Origin: Roseiarcus sp963779095
Lineage (GTDB): Bacteria > Pseudomonadota > Alphaproteobacteria > Rhizobiales > Beijerinckiaceae
DNA: 64,000 nucleotides
Direction: 5' to 3'
Assembly: GCA_963779095.1 (NCBI GenBank)
Contig: CAVZWU010000011.1
Location: forward strand, 372,001 to 436,000
The notes beneath the pieces were generated by a model that worked only from the letters and a program-made list of their open reading frames with translations, had not been told where the DNA came from and made no database searches. Position numbers and translations under genes: made by a program. This document shows, one piece after another, positions 1-8,072 of this stretch (positions are counted from its first letter, which is position 1; the number at the start of each line of letters is the position of its first letter).

Positions 1-114
1 CGGAGCTCGACGCCGATGCCGGCGAACGCGCCGAGAAAATCATTACCAACGTCGACAGGATCACCCCTTGGCTCTGCGTCCATTGAAGTCCGGCTCCTTG
101 AAGTTTCTAACCAC

Positions 115-574
115 CCCTCCAAAGTCATTGCGATCCCATGGTCGCCACAGACCATTCGACGCGAGCGCGAGGTGATCCAGCCAACGAACAAATCGGCCGG
201 CGGCCCGCGAGGCCGATCCGGGCTGAAGCGAGAAGGAAACTCCTATCCGCCATCGCCAAGGGGCAACGATGGCTCAACGAAATGATTTCCAGTAAGCTGG
301 AAGGCACTGAGGGGATCGCCGCCCGCGAAGGCATCAGCAACCGATCAACCTGCATGGGACTTTCCCTCGTCTTCCTTGCTCCGGACATCGTCCAGGCGGC
401 AGTCGACGGAGCCCTTCTACGCGGCCTCGGCGTTCGCGTCTGATGGACATGCCGCCAAGTTGGGCCAATCAGTGGCGTGCCCTCGGAATCGCTCTAAACC
501 CTGGCATCGCGCAATCTGATGAGCGCAAGCGCGACGCGTCAGCTGGCAGCATGTTGACCGCCAGTCAGCGATAG
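115..574 (+). pseudogene. C-terminal remnant of a large serine recombinase
   Basis: Pieces in different frames align with the C-terminal tail of rhizobial phage or ICE-type serine recombinases. The segment near 118-175 reads IPWSPQTIRREREVI. The next frame (about 190-430) reads RAEARRKLLSAIAKGQRWLNE, then AAREGISNRS and LSLVFLAPDIVQAAVDGALLRGLG, the helix-turn-helix-like tail of the family. A further frame (about 440-574) gives PPSWANQWRALGI and ends at a TAG at 572. At least two frameshifts are needed, and the catalytic N-terminal domain would lie left of the window, so no active enzyme is made from here. It fits the phage-derived fragments that follow. The family assignment rests on remembered motif similarity. 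Confidence 0.6.
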
Positions 575-1157
575 TCGTGCGTCTCCCACGCTGTGAGTTT
601 GATCTCCTCAGCGTCCCAATAGACTCGACGACAAACTGCCATGACCGGCCCGAAATCGAAGAACCGGCAGTACGCTCCGCCATAACGCGAACCGGTCTCT
701 CGAAAACGCTACGCAACCTTCGACGGAAACGGAACTTTGTGCGTGGAAACCGGAGGCGGGTACCGCCGCCGCAGGCCGAAAATCTCAGTCTCCTGGGGAC
801 CTTCTTATGCGCTTTCCGCATGCAAGTCACGGATATGTCGTGGATATTCAGAGAGACTGAAAAACCGTGCGATATCAATTGGCCGGTGGTGGTGGACGCA
901 GTCTCGCCAAACCGGTCTCCGAACAGCTGAGTTCCCTAATTATCAGGGAAATCTACTTCTATTGCGGTTCTTTGGCTTGCTCAAATGGGTGCTAAATCTC
1001 TAAAAGAGTTCGCGAAATCGTAGAATTCGGACTGCATCGCACATCCCGGGATTAGGGAATGAGCGGTCATCGATCACGTTTTCTCAGCCTATATTGCTGC
1101 CGCCGGACGCCACGCCGAGATTTCGTCCGACTACGCGGACGTCGATAACGCAATCCC
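575..1157. other. Intergenic stretch without a recognisable gene
   Basis: No open frame here gives a believable protein. The only structure seen is a short inverted repeat, TTCCCT at 932-937 and AGGGAA at 945-950 with a 7-base loop, and a further AGGGAA at 1054-1059. These lie between the recombinase remnant and the ParB-like fragment and may be left from the mobile element that carried them. Confidence 0.5.
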
Positions 1158-1733
1158 GTGGATGCCGCCGAAACCGCCATTGTGGTCGAAACCCCTCAGC
1201 GGGTTGGGACGCCGGAGCAAAAGTGTCCCGCGAAAGACGCGACGGTCTGTTGTGGAGTACGGACTGCTGGCTTCGATCCTTCCAATCCGATTAACCCTCG
1301 AAAGCATTCTCGGCAACAAATCGAAGCGATCGCTCATGGCATCGAAGCTTTTGGCTTCAACGCCCCGATACTGGTCGACAGCGAAAAGCGAGTTGTCGCT
1401 GGCCATGCTCGATTAGAAGCGGCTCGGCTGCTTGCACTTCAGGAAGTCCCCGTCATCAGGCTTGACCATCTGACGGAGGCCCAAGCCAAAGCCTACATGC
1501 CGGCCGACAACGAGCTGACCGACCGCTCCAGCTGGGATGACGGCAAAGTCGCGATTGTTCTGGCGCCAAGCGTTACGGCGATCCAGGCGTGGACCCGATC
1601 TTGGTCGAGGACTGGATCGCCGACTACCCGGATCAGACCGCCAACCAGAAGACTGCCGACTTCGCGGCTGGGCGCAACGCGACGCCTACCGAATGGTGGC
1701 GATCGTCTGAGGATTAATCGAGAGGGCGAGTAA
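1158..1733 (+). pseudogene. ParB-like nuclease-domain fragment
   Basis: The centre of this frame (about 1270-1545) reads NPRKHSRQQIEAIAHGIEAF, then APILVDSEKRVVAGHARLEAAR and VPVIRLDHLTEAQAKAYMPADNEL. This is the ParB/sulfiredoxin-like fold, with the GHxRxxAA motif, as found at the N-terminus of phage ParB-methylase proteins. After DRSSWDD the frame loses family character and becomes arginine- and serine-rich, which indicates a frameshift near 1550-1600. The methyltransferase half that often follows is absent. Its position before a terminase remnant suits a phage packaging or early region. It is probably non-functional. Confidence 0.65.
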
Positions 1734-1839
1734 GTTCACGATGTCCGTTCTCTCGAGAGCCCACGGGCGGCGCATATCGCTCGAACGATTGCATTTGGGG
1801 CAGTTAAACGCTCATTGGGCCCTGCGGCCTCATCGCTTC

Positions 1840-2204
1840 AAAGCTTTTCGGTTGCGGACGGCGGTTCGGCAAGTTCGCCAAGACGTGGATCGCGCAGGGG
1901 CTCGTGCAAGGCGAGGAATGCGCCTGGTTCGCTCCCCAGCATATGACCTGGTCCGAAGTGTATTTGGATCTGACGCAAATGCTCCAGCCGATCCTCAATT
2001 CAAGCTCGAGGACGCTTCCGGTGATCCGTCTCTCGAACGGTGGCCGCATCGACTTCTGGTCCTTGGAGAATGCGATCGCCGGCCGAGGCCGGCGAGCGCA
2101 ACGTGTCGTGATCGACGAGGCCGCATTCGCCAAGGACGGTGACAACCGGTCCGACAATTCGATGATGCGCTGTGGGAGAAGGGGATCAAGCCGACCTTTA
2201 TTGC
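1840..2204 (+). pseudogene. Phage terminase large subunit, 5' part
   Basis: From 1847 the frame reads FGCGRRFGKFAKTW, a Walker A-like terminase ATPase motif. It continues CAWFAPQHMTWSEVY, GGRIDFWSLENAIAGRGRR and RVVIDEAAF, the Walker B box with its acidic pair. Terminase large subunits cut and package phage DNA. A one-base loss near 2168 shifts the frame; the next frame reads ALWEKGIKPTFI and stops at the point where homology ends near 2204. The sequence resumes at 4730 with IDYGGAALVC, so the gene was split by the element at 2205-4729. The N-terminus upstream of the Walker motif is not clear. Confidence 0.75.
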
Positions 2205-2563
2205 CTGAGGGTTCAAATCGGTCCCGCTGCCAAAGGGCCTTCCGCGTGGATGATGCGGGACCTATTTGAAGCCGGATTGAACGAAGCTGCGGGGTCGTTA
2301 GCCCCGACCTATGGGCGTTGGTCGTTCGTGAGGTGCGTTGAGCGCGGCGCTCGCGGCGGGCGGCGCGGGCGTGGGCGACACTCTTGAGAAGGTTCGGAGC
2401 GCGAGAGTCGCGAAGCGTGGATACTCGACGACGATCTTTGCTGGGTCTATGGGCCGACATTGTCGTCGGTGGTCAACGATGCGCGAGCTTGCCGACGTGC
2501 GACGCTGGATCGCGCGCATGTCAACACTGGTTGGACGCGAAGACACAGTTGGCGAGCTTGGCG

Positions 2564-3754
2564 TCATGAGCTGTCACATCGTGGCTTGGGCCGTGTGGGC
2601 GAACGGGGCGACCGTGAATCGACGTCGACCATGCGACCGCCGCAACATGGGCAGATGTCGAGACGCTTGCCGGTCAGCAGCGCGCAGCGTTCGCGATAGT
2701 CTTTGGGTTTGATGCGTGGATCGGGATTGGGAACGTCTAGGGCGACGCGGATGCGAGTGAGCTTTCGTACGCAGCACGAGTTGGCGAGGAAGCCGAAGTG
2801 GCGAATGCGCCGAAAGCCCTTGGGCAAGACGTGCATGAGAAAGCGGCGCATGAACTCGTTGGCGTCCAACGTCATCGCCTTGGACTTGTTTTGGGCGCGA
2901 TAATCCTTCCACCGAAAGCTGACGCGGCCATTCTGGCAATCGAGAAGACGGCCGTTGGCGATGGCGACGCGATGCGTGTAGCGACCGAGATAATCGAGGA
3001 TCTGGGAGGGGCCGGCGAAAGGACGTTTGGCAAAGACTACCCAGGGGATATTCGTCAGCGGTTTGAGATATTGCGCGAACTCGGCGGGGTCGTGCAGTCG
3101 TGCGCGTTCGCCGTGAAACGTCATGCCGCCGGCGGCGAACGCCGTTTGCAGACGTTCGAGAAACAGGCGACGATAGCAGCGCGAGAGAACATGAACGGGG
3201 AGAAAGAAGTTCGGCTTGCATGCGACCCAGCGCCCGTCCGGTCCGAGGCCGCCGCCCGGTACGATGCAGTGAACATGGGGATGATGGGTAAGGGTCTGCC
3301 CCCATGTGTGCAGGATCGCGATCATGCCGGTCTCGGCGCCGAGATATTTTGGGTCGGCAGCGATGACGCGGATTGTCTCGGCCGCCGCCTTGAACAGGAT
3401 GTCGTAGACGAGCGCCTTGTTCTGGAGAGCGATCGCGGCGATTGGCGACGGCAAGGTGAAGACGACGTGGAAATAGGCGACGGGTAGCAGCTCCGTTCGA
3501 CGGTTGGCCAGCCATTGGAGGCGCGCCAGGCCCTGACACTTTGGGCAGTGTCTATCGCGACAGGAATTGTAGGCGACGCGGATCTCGCCGCAATCCTCGC
3601 ACCGCTCGACATGACCGCCGAGCGCCGACGTTCGGCATGCCTCAATCGCGGCCATGACCTTGCGTTGATCGAGGGAGAGCCGGTTGCCCTGCGCAGCTCG
3701 AAACGTGTCGCCGTGGCGGCGGAAAATGTCCGCCACCTCCAGCTTCGAGCGCAT
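2564..3754 (-). CDS. IS91-family HUH transposase
   Basis: A 396-residue rolling-circle transposase that would nick single-stranded DNA through catalytic tyrosines. A zinc-finger-like N-terminal part has Cys52, Cys55, Cys65, Cys70 and Cys73. The metal-binding HUH box is HHPHVH at residues 157-162. Two tyrosines, Y255 and Y259, sit in DYLGRYTHR, the YxxxY arrangement of the IS91 group. The length is normal for the family and no internal stop is present, so the gene looks intact. It starts nine bases after the stop of the recombinase gene, suggesting co-transcription. The last 15 or so residues are not family-like. The element interrupts a phage terminase gene. Confidence 0.9.
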   Translation of the reverse strand: MRSKLEVADIFRRHGDTFRAAQGNRLSLDQRKVMAAIEACRTSALGGHVERCEDCGEIRVAYNSCRDRHCPKCQGLARLQWLANRRTELLPVAYFHVVFTLPSPIAAIALQNKALVYDILFKAAAETIRVIAADPKYLGAETGMIAILHTWGQTLTHHPHVHCIVPGGGLGPDGRWVACKPNFFLPVHVLSRCYRRLFLERLQTAFAAGGMTFHGERARLHDPAEFAQYLKPLTNIPWVVFAKRPFAGPSQILDYLGRYTHRVAIANGRLLDCQNGRVSFRWKDYRAQNKSKAMTLDANEFMRRFLMHVLPKGFRRIRHFGFLANSCCVRKLTRIRVALDVPNPDPRIKPKDYRERCALLTGKRLDICPCCGGRMVDVDSRSPRSPTRPKPRCDSS

Positions 3755-3763
3755 GCGCGCCGG

Positions 3764-4624
3764 CTATTCAGGCGGGATCAACTGGCATGAGAGTCGATCG
3801 AAGGGGCACGGCGTACTGGCGATCAGGTTCGTGGCGACATGTGCATAGCGCGTCGTCGAAGACAGGTCGGCATGGCCGAGCAACGCCTGAATGATACGAA
3901 TGTCGACGCCAGCCTCCAGGAGATGGGTGGCGAAACTGTGCCGCAACGTATGCGCGGTGACGGGCTTGTCGATCCTGGCTTGCTTTCGCGCCCTGCGGCA
4001 AGCGTCCTGCAAGGCGCCCGTGCTCACATGATTGCCGGGTTCCTGGCCTTGGAACAGCCAGACACTTGGTCGCGCTCGCCGCCAATAGGTGCGGAGAATG
4101 TAGAGAAGGCGCGGCGATAACATGGCGTATCGTTCCTTGCCGCCTTTGCCCATCTCGATGTGGAGCAACATCCGCGTGCTGTCGATAGAGGCGATTCTCA
4201 GACGGGTGACTTCCTTGACCCGCAAGCCTGCAGCATAAGCAGTGGTCAGCGCGATACGATTGCGCAATCCCTCAACCGCTTCCAGAAAGCGTACGACTTC
4301 CTCGGCATTCAGGACCGCCGGAAGCTTCTCAGGCTCTCTGCCGAAAACGATCCGTTCGAAGGCTTCCTTCTGTCCCAGGGTAACGCCATAGAAGAACCGC
4401 AAGGCGCATGCGACTTGGTTGATGTGCGACCACGAATGGTTCTTTGCGACGAGATGCAGTTGGTAGGCGCGGACTTCCTCCATGCCGAGACGATCTGGGG
4501 ATGAGTTAAAATGGCGGCTGAACCTCGCGACCGCGTAGATGTATGATTGCTGCGTCGCCCGCGAAAGGTTGCGGATCATCATGTCTTCGATCATGCGCTG
4601 GCGAAGAGGGCTCGTGGTGGCCAT
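3764..4624 (-). CDS. Tyrosine recombinase of the IS91-like element
   Basis: A 286-residue site-specific recombinase of the phage-integrase family. Residues 10-90 form the SAM-like core-binding domain. The catalytic set is visible: R135 in AAGLRVKEVTRLR, the H225-x-x-R228 box (HTLRHSFATHL), H251 in LLGHADLSS and Y260 in TTRYAHV. It is complete and in frame. IS91-family elements with an accompanying integrase gene are known; the recombinase is thought to help resolve or mobilise the element, but its role here is inference. The ATG at 4624 leaves about 105 bp to the proposed element end, a stretch that holds a hairpin. Confidence 0.9.
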   Translation of the reverse strand: MATTSPLRQRMIEDMMIRNLSRATQQSYIYAVARFSRHFNSSPDRLGMEEVRAYQLHLVAKNHSWSHINQVACALRFFYGVTLGQKEAFERIVFGREPEKLPAVLNAEEVVRFLEAVEGLRNRIALTTAYAAGLRVKEVTRLRIASIDSTRMLLHIEMGKGGKERYAMLSPRLLYILRTYWRRARPSVWLFQGQEPGNHVSTGALQDACRRARKQARIDKPVTAHTLRHSFATHLLEAGVDIRIIQALLGHADLSSTTRYAHVATNLIASTPCPFDRLSCQLIPPE

Positions 4625-4640
4625 CGGGGGCCTCCTGTCA

Positions 4641-4674
4641 TGAGAGGGGTGGATGTGACGATCACATCCTCTCA
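4641..4674. repeat. Strong hairpin at the upstream end of the IS91-like element
   Basis: GGATGTGA (4651-4658) pairs perfectly with TCACATCC (4662-4669) around a 3-base loop, and TGAGAG (4641-4646) can extend the stem with CTCTCA (4669-4674) around a small bulge. It lies 17 bases upstream of the recombinase start and about 55 bases inside the inferred element end. IS91-type elements have hairpin-bearing ends recognised by the transposase, so this may be the terminus signal; a regulatory role for the recombinase gene is the alternative. Confidence 0.6.
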
Positions 4675-4729
4675 GACGGGAGGCTTCACCTCAGCCCCTT
4701 TCTCCTGCGCCGAAGGAGCGGGTTCGTTC

Positions 4730-4915
4730 AATCGACTATGGCGGCGCGGCGCTCGTCTGCTCGACCTCCGCGGGAAGGAACCCAGACAACTTCTTTTACA
4801 ACATCTGTACGAGCCCCCAGTACGGCTTCCGTGAATTCCATGCAACCACTTTGGATAACCCGCTCCTCCCGAAGCGCGCCGCCAATGAAAGCGTCGACGA
4901 TTGGCGCGGGCGTCG
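4730..4915 (+). pseudogene. Phage terminase large subunit, 3' continuation
   Basis: Reading from 4730 the plus strand gives IDYGGAALVCSTSAGRNPDN, then FFYNICTSPQYGFREFHATT and NPLLPKRAANESVDDW. This follows directly on the terminase 5' part that ended at KPTFI near 2204, and the joined text reads as one protein. The homology stops near 4915, where an IS66 remnant on the opposite strand begins, so the nuclease domain is missing. The gene is dead. Confidence 0.75.
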
Positions 4916-5304
4916 GCCTGGAGGACGCCGCTCCAGTTCGTCAAATGACGCTCAGGATGCTCGCCGCGGCGATCGCGCGAGGCGTAGAACAACGCCGCCG
5001 GCGGGTCCTTGCCGCCGAACGGCCTGTCGTCGCGGACGTAAGTCCAGACGCGGCCAGTTTCGGTCTTGCCTTTCGCCAGGATCGGAACCGGGTGTCATCG
5101 CCGTGCAGGCGCTCAGCCGACAGAACGTGGCGTTCGATCAACCTGTGCAGGGGCCGCAAGGCGGCGGCGCAGGCGCCGACCTGGTCAGCGAGCGTCGATA
5201 GGCTAAGATCCACGCCTTCTCGGGCGTAGCGCTCGCTCTGGCGATTGAGCGGCTGATGTTGACCAAACTTCTCGAACAGGATCATCGCCAGCAGATTGGG
5301 CCCA
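4916..5304 (-). pseudogene. IS66-family transposase fragment
   Basis: Minus-strand frames carry the IS66 TnpC central region: GPNLLAMILFEKFGQHQPLN, REGVDLSLSTLADQVG and LSAERLHGDDT. After a frameshift near 5090 the other frame reads FYASRDRRGEHPERHL and WSGVLQADA. The start is cut off by the IS3 element at 5305 and the end is cut at about 4916 against terminase sequence, so both ends of the transposase are missing. TnpA and TnpB partners are absent. Confidence 0.8.
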
Positions 5305-5381
5305 GTGAGCTGGACCCCGGATTTAGGACCATTGGCTAAGGTGTGAAATGTCCTGCTCTGTCGCAACCGATGGAGCGAGGA

Positions 5382-5675
5382 ATGACGAAGTCACGCAAGA
5401 AGTTTGATGCGGCGTTCAAAGCGAAGATTGCCGTTGAGGCGCTGCGCGAGGATGCGACGGTTCCGGAACTGGCGAAGCGGCACGGGGTGCATCCGAACCA
5501 GATTTATGCCTTGAAGAAGCAAGTTCTCGACAATGCGGCGAGCCTGTTCGCCCGAGGGGCGAGCGGTTCGGGGGATGGCGAGAAGGAGCGCGAGCGCGAG
5601 ACGGCCAAGCTCTACGCCAAGATCGGCCAACTGACGGTCGAACGGGATTTCTTGGCCAGGAGGCCAGGGCGATGA
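5382..5675 (+). CDS. IS3-family transposase OrfA
   Basis: A 97-residue DNA-binding subunit. It starts MTKSRKKFDAAFKAKIAVEA, followed by the helix-turn-helix VPELAKRHGVHPNQIYALKK and a basic, probably coiled segment ending LTVERDFLARR, the usual OrfA leucine-zipper region. The ATG at 5382 has a GGAG about 8 bases upstream and is preferred to the in-frame ATG at 5343. The stop overlaps the orfB start (ATGA at 5672-5675), so OrfB may be made by translational coupling or by frameshifting to an OrfAB fusion as in other IS3 elements. Confidence 0.9.
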   Translation: MTKSRKKFDAAFKAKIAVEALREDATVPELAKRHGVHPNQIYALKKQVLDNAASLFARGASGSGDGEKERERETAKLYAKIGQLTVERDFLARRPGR

Positions 5676-6616
5676 GCGCGCCCGATCGAAGAGCGATGGT
5701 CGAACGGCCTGGCAAGGACCTGTCGGTGCGCCGCCAATGCGCGCTGTTGAGCGTGGCGCGCTCGGGGGTCTACCGCCCCAAGCCCGTCGCCGAGGCGGAC
5801 GATCTGGCGGTGATGCGCCGCATCGACGAATTGCATCTCGAACTTCCGTTCTACGGCTCGCGGCGAATGACCTTCGAACTCAACAAGGAAGGCCCTGGGG
5901 TCAACCGCAAGCGGGTGCGGCGGCTGATGCGGGTGATGGGGATCGAGGCGCTGGTTCCGCGCCCTGGCGCGAGCAAAGGCGCGCCCGGGCACAAGATATA
6001 CCCCTACCTGCTGCGCGGCCTGAAGATTATCGAGCCGAACCACGTCTGGGCGGCCGACGTGACCTACATCCCAATGGCGTGCGGCTTCCTCTATCTGGTG
6101 GCGATCATCGACTGGGCCAGCCGGGCGGTTCTGGCATGGCGGCTGTCGAACACCAACGATGCGAGCTTCTGCGCGGCGGCGCTGGAGGAGGCGCTGCTTC
6201 GGTTCGGAAAGCCGCGGATTTTCAATACCGATCAGGGCTCCACTTTCACCGCCGAGGCTTTCACCAGCAAGCTTGCGGCGGCCGGCGTCGTGATTTCGAT
6301 GGACGGACGCGGCCGCTTCATGGACAACATTTTCATCGAACGGCTGTGGCGCTCGATCAAGTACGAAGAAGTGCATCTGAAAGCCTACGCCGATGGCGGC
6401 GAGGCGCGGTCCGGCATCAGTTCCTGGATGACCTTTTACAATTTTCGGCGCCCGCACCAGGCGATGAACAACCAAATGCCGATGGCGGTGTGGCGCGGCG
6501 GCATGGACAAAATCGAGGCGGCGGCGAGGGCTGTGGATATGCCGCTTCGCTTGGACAACGCAAACGCGTTGCCCACATACCCACAGCAGAGACAGAAGCC
6601 GCAAGAAGCAGCTTGA
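5672..6616 (+). CDS. IS3-family transposase OrfB (DDE integrase)
   Basis: A 314-residue rve-type integrase. The N-terminal HTH_21 region includes YGSRRMTFEL (residues 61-70). The catalytic triad is D129 (AADVTYIP), D187 (FNTDQGS) and E223 (FIERLWRSIK), with 35 residues between the last two as expected for the DD35E family. No internal stops are present. Together with OrfA and both inverted repeats this makes the element potentially active. The tail after residue 285 is weakly conserved. Confidence 0.93.
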   Translation: MSAPDRRAMVERPGKDLSVRRQCALLSVARSGVYRPKPVAEADDLAVMRRIDELHLELPFYGSRRMTFELNKEGPGVNRKRVRRLMRVMGIEALVPRPGASKGAPGHKIYPYLLRGLKIIEPNHVWAADVTYIPMACGFLYLVAIIDWASRAVLAWRLSNTNDASFCAAALEEALLRFGKPRIFNTDQGSTFTAEAFTSKLAAAGVVISMDGRGRFMDNIFIERLWRSIKYEEVHLKAYADGGEARSGISSWMTFYNFRRPHQAMNNQMPMAVWRGGMDKIEAAARAVDMPLRLDNANALPTYPQQRQKPQEAA

Positions 6617-6692
6617 TTCTTGAACGACAAGCGCAGGCGAGATCACACCTTAAATTCAACCCCTCGTGGTCCTACGAATGGGGTCCAGTTCA

Positions 6693-7511
6693 CTTTGAGT
6701 TTGGCGAACCCCTGCTCGATCGGGTTGAGATCGGGGCTGTAGGAAGGCAAGTAGAGCAGCCTGGCGCCGGCGTTCTCGATCGCCGCTCTGACGCCCTCCA
6801 CTTTATGGCTCGGCAGATTGTCGAGGATGACGATGTCGCCGGGCTTGAGCTCGGGAACGAGGAACTGCTCGACCCAGGCGCGGAACTTCTCGCCGTTGAT
6901 CGGCCCGTCGAACGCGCAAGGCGCGACCAGACCGTCTTGCCGCAGCGCGCCGATGAAGGTCGTCGTCTTCCAATGGCCCCACGGAACCGGCGCGACCAGG
7001 CGCTCGCCGCGCGGGCATCGGCCGTAGAGCCGGGTCATTTTGGTCGACGCGCCGGTTTCGTCGACAAACACAAGATTGTCCGGCCGCCATTCGCCCTGCT
7101 GCGCCCGCCATTGCTCGCGAGCTTCCGCTACGTCGGCACGATCCTGCTCTGCGGCGCGTTGTGACTTTTTTTGAGCGTCAGCCCAAGATGCCGGACCCGC
7201 GCCCAAAGACAACCGACGCTGACTTTCACCGCATGATCGCCGGCAAGCCACGCTTGCAGTTCGACCAGCGTGATATCGCCTTTCTGCGCCACCTGAGCGC
7301 GCAACGCCTCGTCATAGGCCGCAAGCTTCGGCTTCGGGCCGCTGCCCGACTTGTGGGCCGTCACATCGCCGGTCGCACGCCGCCGGCCGAGCGCCTTGTA
7401 AATGTACGACACGCTGACCCGAAACAGCCGCGCGGCCGAATAGACCCTCAACCCGCCGTCCACCGCCGCCAGCACCCGATCCCGAAGGTCCTGCGAATAA
7501 GAAACACCCAT
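6693..7511 (-). pseudogene. IS630-family transposase, 3'-truncated, two frames
   Basis: The first frame starts at 7511 (MGVSYSQDLRDRVLAAVDGG) with the helix-turn-helix AARLFRVSVSYIYKAL. At a run of seven A on the coding strand (7166-7172) it must slip one base back to enter the second frame. That frame contains the DDE boxes VFVDETGAS, IVILDNLPSHK and NPIEQGFAKLK. Some IS630 elements use such a frameshift to make a fusion, so the A-run may be programmed. The protein end is replaced by the inverted repeat of the IS3 element, losing roughly 45 residues. No partner end was found on the far side of the IS3. Confidence 0.85.
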
Positions 7512-7601
7512 GAGTCTCCCCAGCGCCAATTCGATCGCCACAGAGAATCATCACCACAACCCAAAAGGAATCCCCTCGATTCCGTCAGTCCTGAAAATGC
7601 T

Positions 7602-7702
7602 CTAGTGGATAGAATCCGACGTTTGGAACCCGAGCCGGTGCCGCCATGCCGTTGAAATCACTCGGATTGGGCCGGACTCATCGGATTGATTTGATCCACT
7701 AG
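7602..7702. repeat. MITE-like element with CTAG-type inverted ends
   Basis: CTAGTGGAT (7602-7610) is the exact reverse complement of ATCCACTAG (7694-7702), and AATCCGA (7613-7619) of TCGGATT (7681-7687). This gives imperfect terminal inverted repeats of about 20 bases around a 60-base core with no coding capacity. The CTAG ends recall IS630/Tc1-type targets, and an IS630 remnant lies 90 bases away. It may be a non-autonomous element or simply a structured intergenic repeat. Confidence 0.5.
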
Positions 7703-8072
7703 CTCATCGAACCGCCGCCCGAGTGAGTTGGCAACCGGAGCGAACTTCAATTGCTTCGTATCGTCGCCACCATGATTCACTGACGCGTCGGCAAAAGCGC
7801 TACTTAGTTGGGCCACCGCCGGTGATTGCCGCGCCAAGCTCCAGTCCGCGCGGCACGGCCTCCTCCGAGGCTTTGCGTGCGGAACCCGTCTTAAGGCTGT
7901 TCCGTCGCTTCGCGTGCGGTCCGGCCCCAATCTGTAGAATCCGGGTCCGGTGGTTGCGATGTCGTTGGCGACGATGTCCGCGACCGTCCAGGGAGCGACG
8001 GTTGCCGAGCATCGGGTGCGTGCTCCTGCTTGACCAAAACTGGTATTCGCCATCGGCCACATGGCCTCATCT
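7703..8072. other. Intergenic stretch without a recognisable gene
   Basis: This stretch lies between the mobile block and the end of the FGGY kinase remnant. None of the frames shows family motifs. It is the place where a gene following the kinase, for instance the ATPase missing from the neighbouring transporter, might once have been, but nothing of it can be read. Confidence 0.4.

Larger units (their letters stand above)
2205..4729 (-). mobile_element. IS91-like element with HUH transposase and tyrosine recombinase
   Basis: The limits are inferred from where the terminase reading frame breaks (after KPTFI at 2204) and resumes (IDYGG at 4730), giving about 2.5 kb. It contains two genes on the minus strand, the recombinase first and the transposase nine bases after it, plus 360 bp of non-coding sequence beyond the transposase stop. 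IS91 elements move by rolling-circle transposition and have no terminal inverted repeats, and none were found. The upstream end carries a strong hairpin at 4641-4674. The exact ends are uncertain by tens of bases. Confidence 0.65.
5306..6692 (+). mobile_element. IS3-family insertion sequence, complete
   Basis: Inverted repeats of about 26 bp lie at 5305-5330 and 6668-6693. On the inward strands both begin GTGA-CTGGACCCC and end TAGGACC, with roughly 20 of 26 positions equal. Taking the 5'-TG...CA-3' ends typical of IS3 gives 5306-6692, 1387 bp. It contains overlapping orfA and orfB. The flanks belong to different elements, an IS66 fragment on the left and an IS630 fragment on the right, and no target-site duplication is seen. 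This suggests deletion next to the element after insertion. Confidence 0.85.

Noticed and set aside
417..878. 153-residue minus-strand open frame
   Set aside because: Arginine- and serine-rich, overlaps the recombinase remnant, no recognisable domain or ribosome binding site.
2216..2563. Possible cargo gene inside the IS91-like element downstream of the transposase
   Set aside because: Frames on both strands are short and biased in composition and no motif was recognised.
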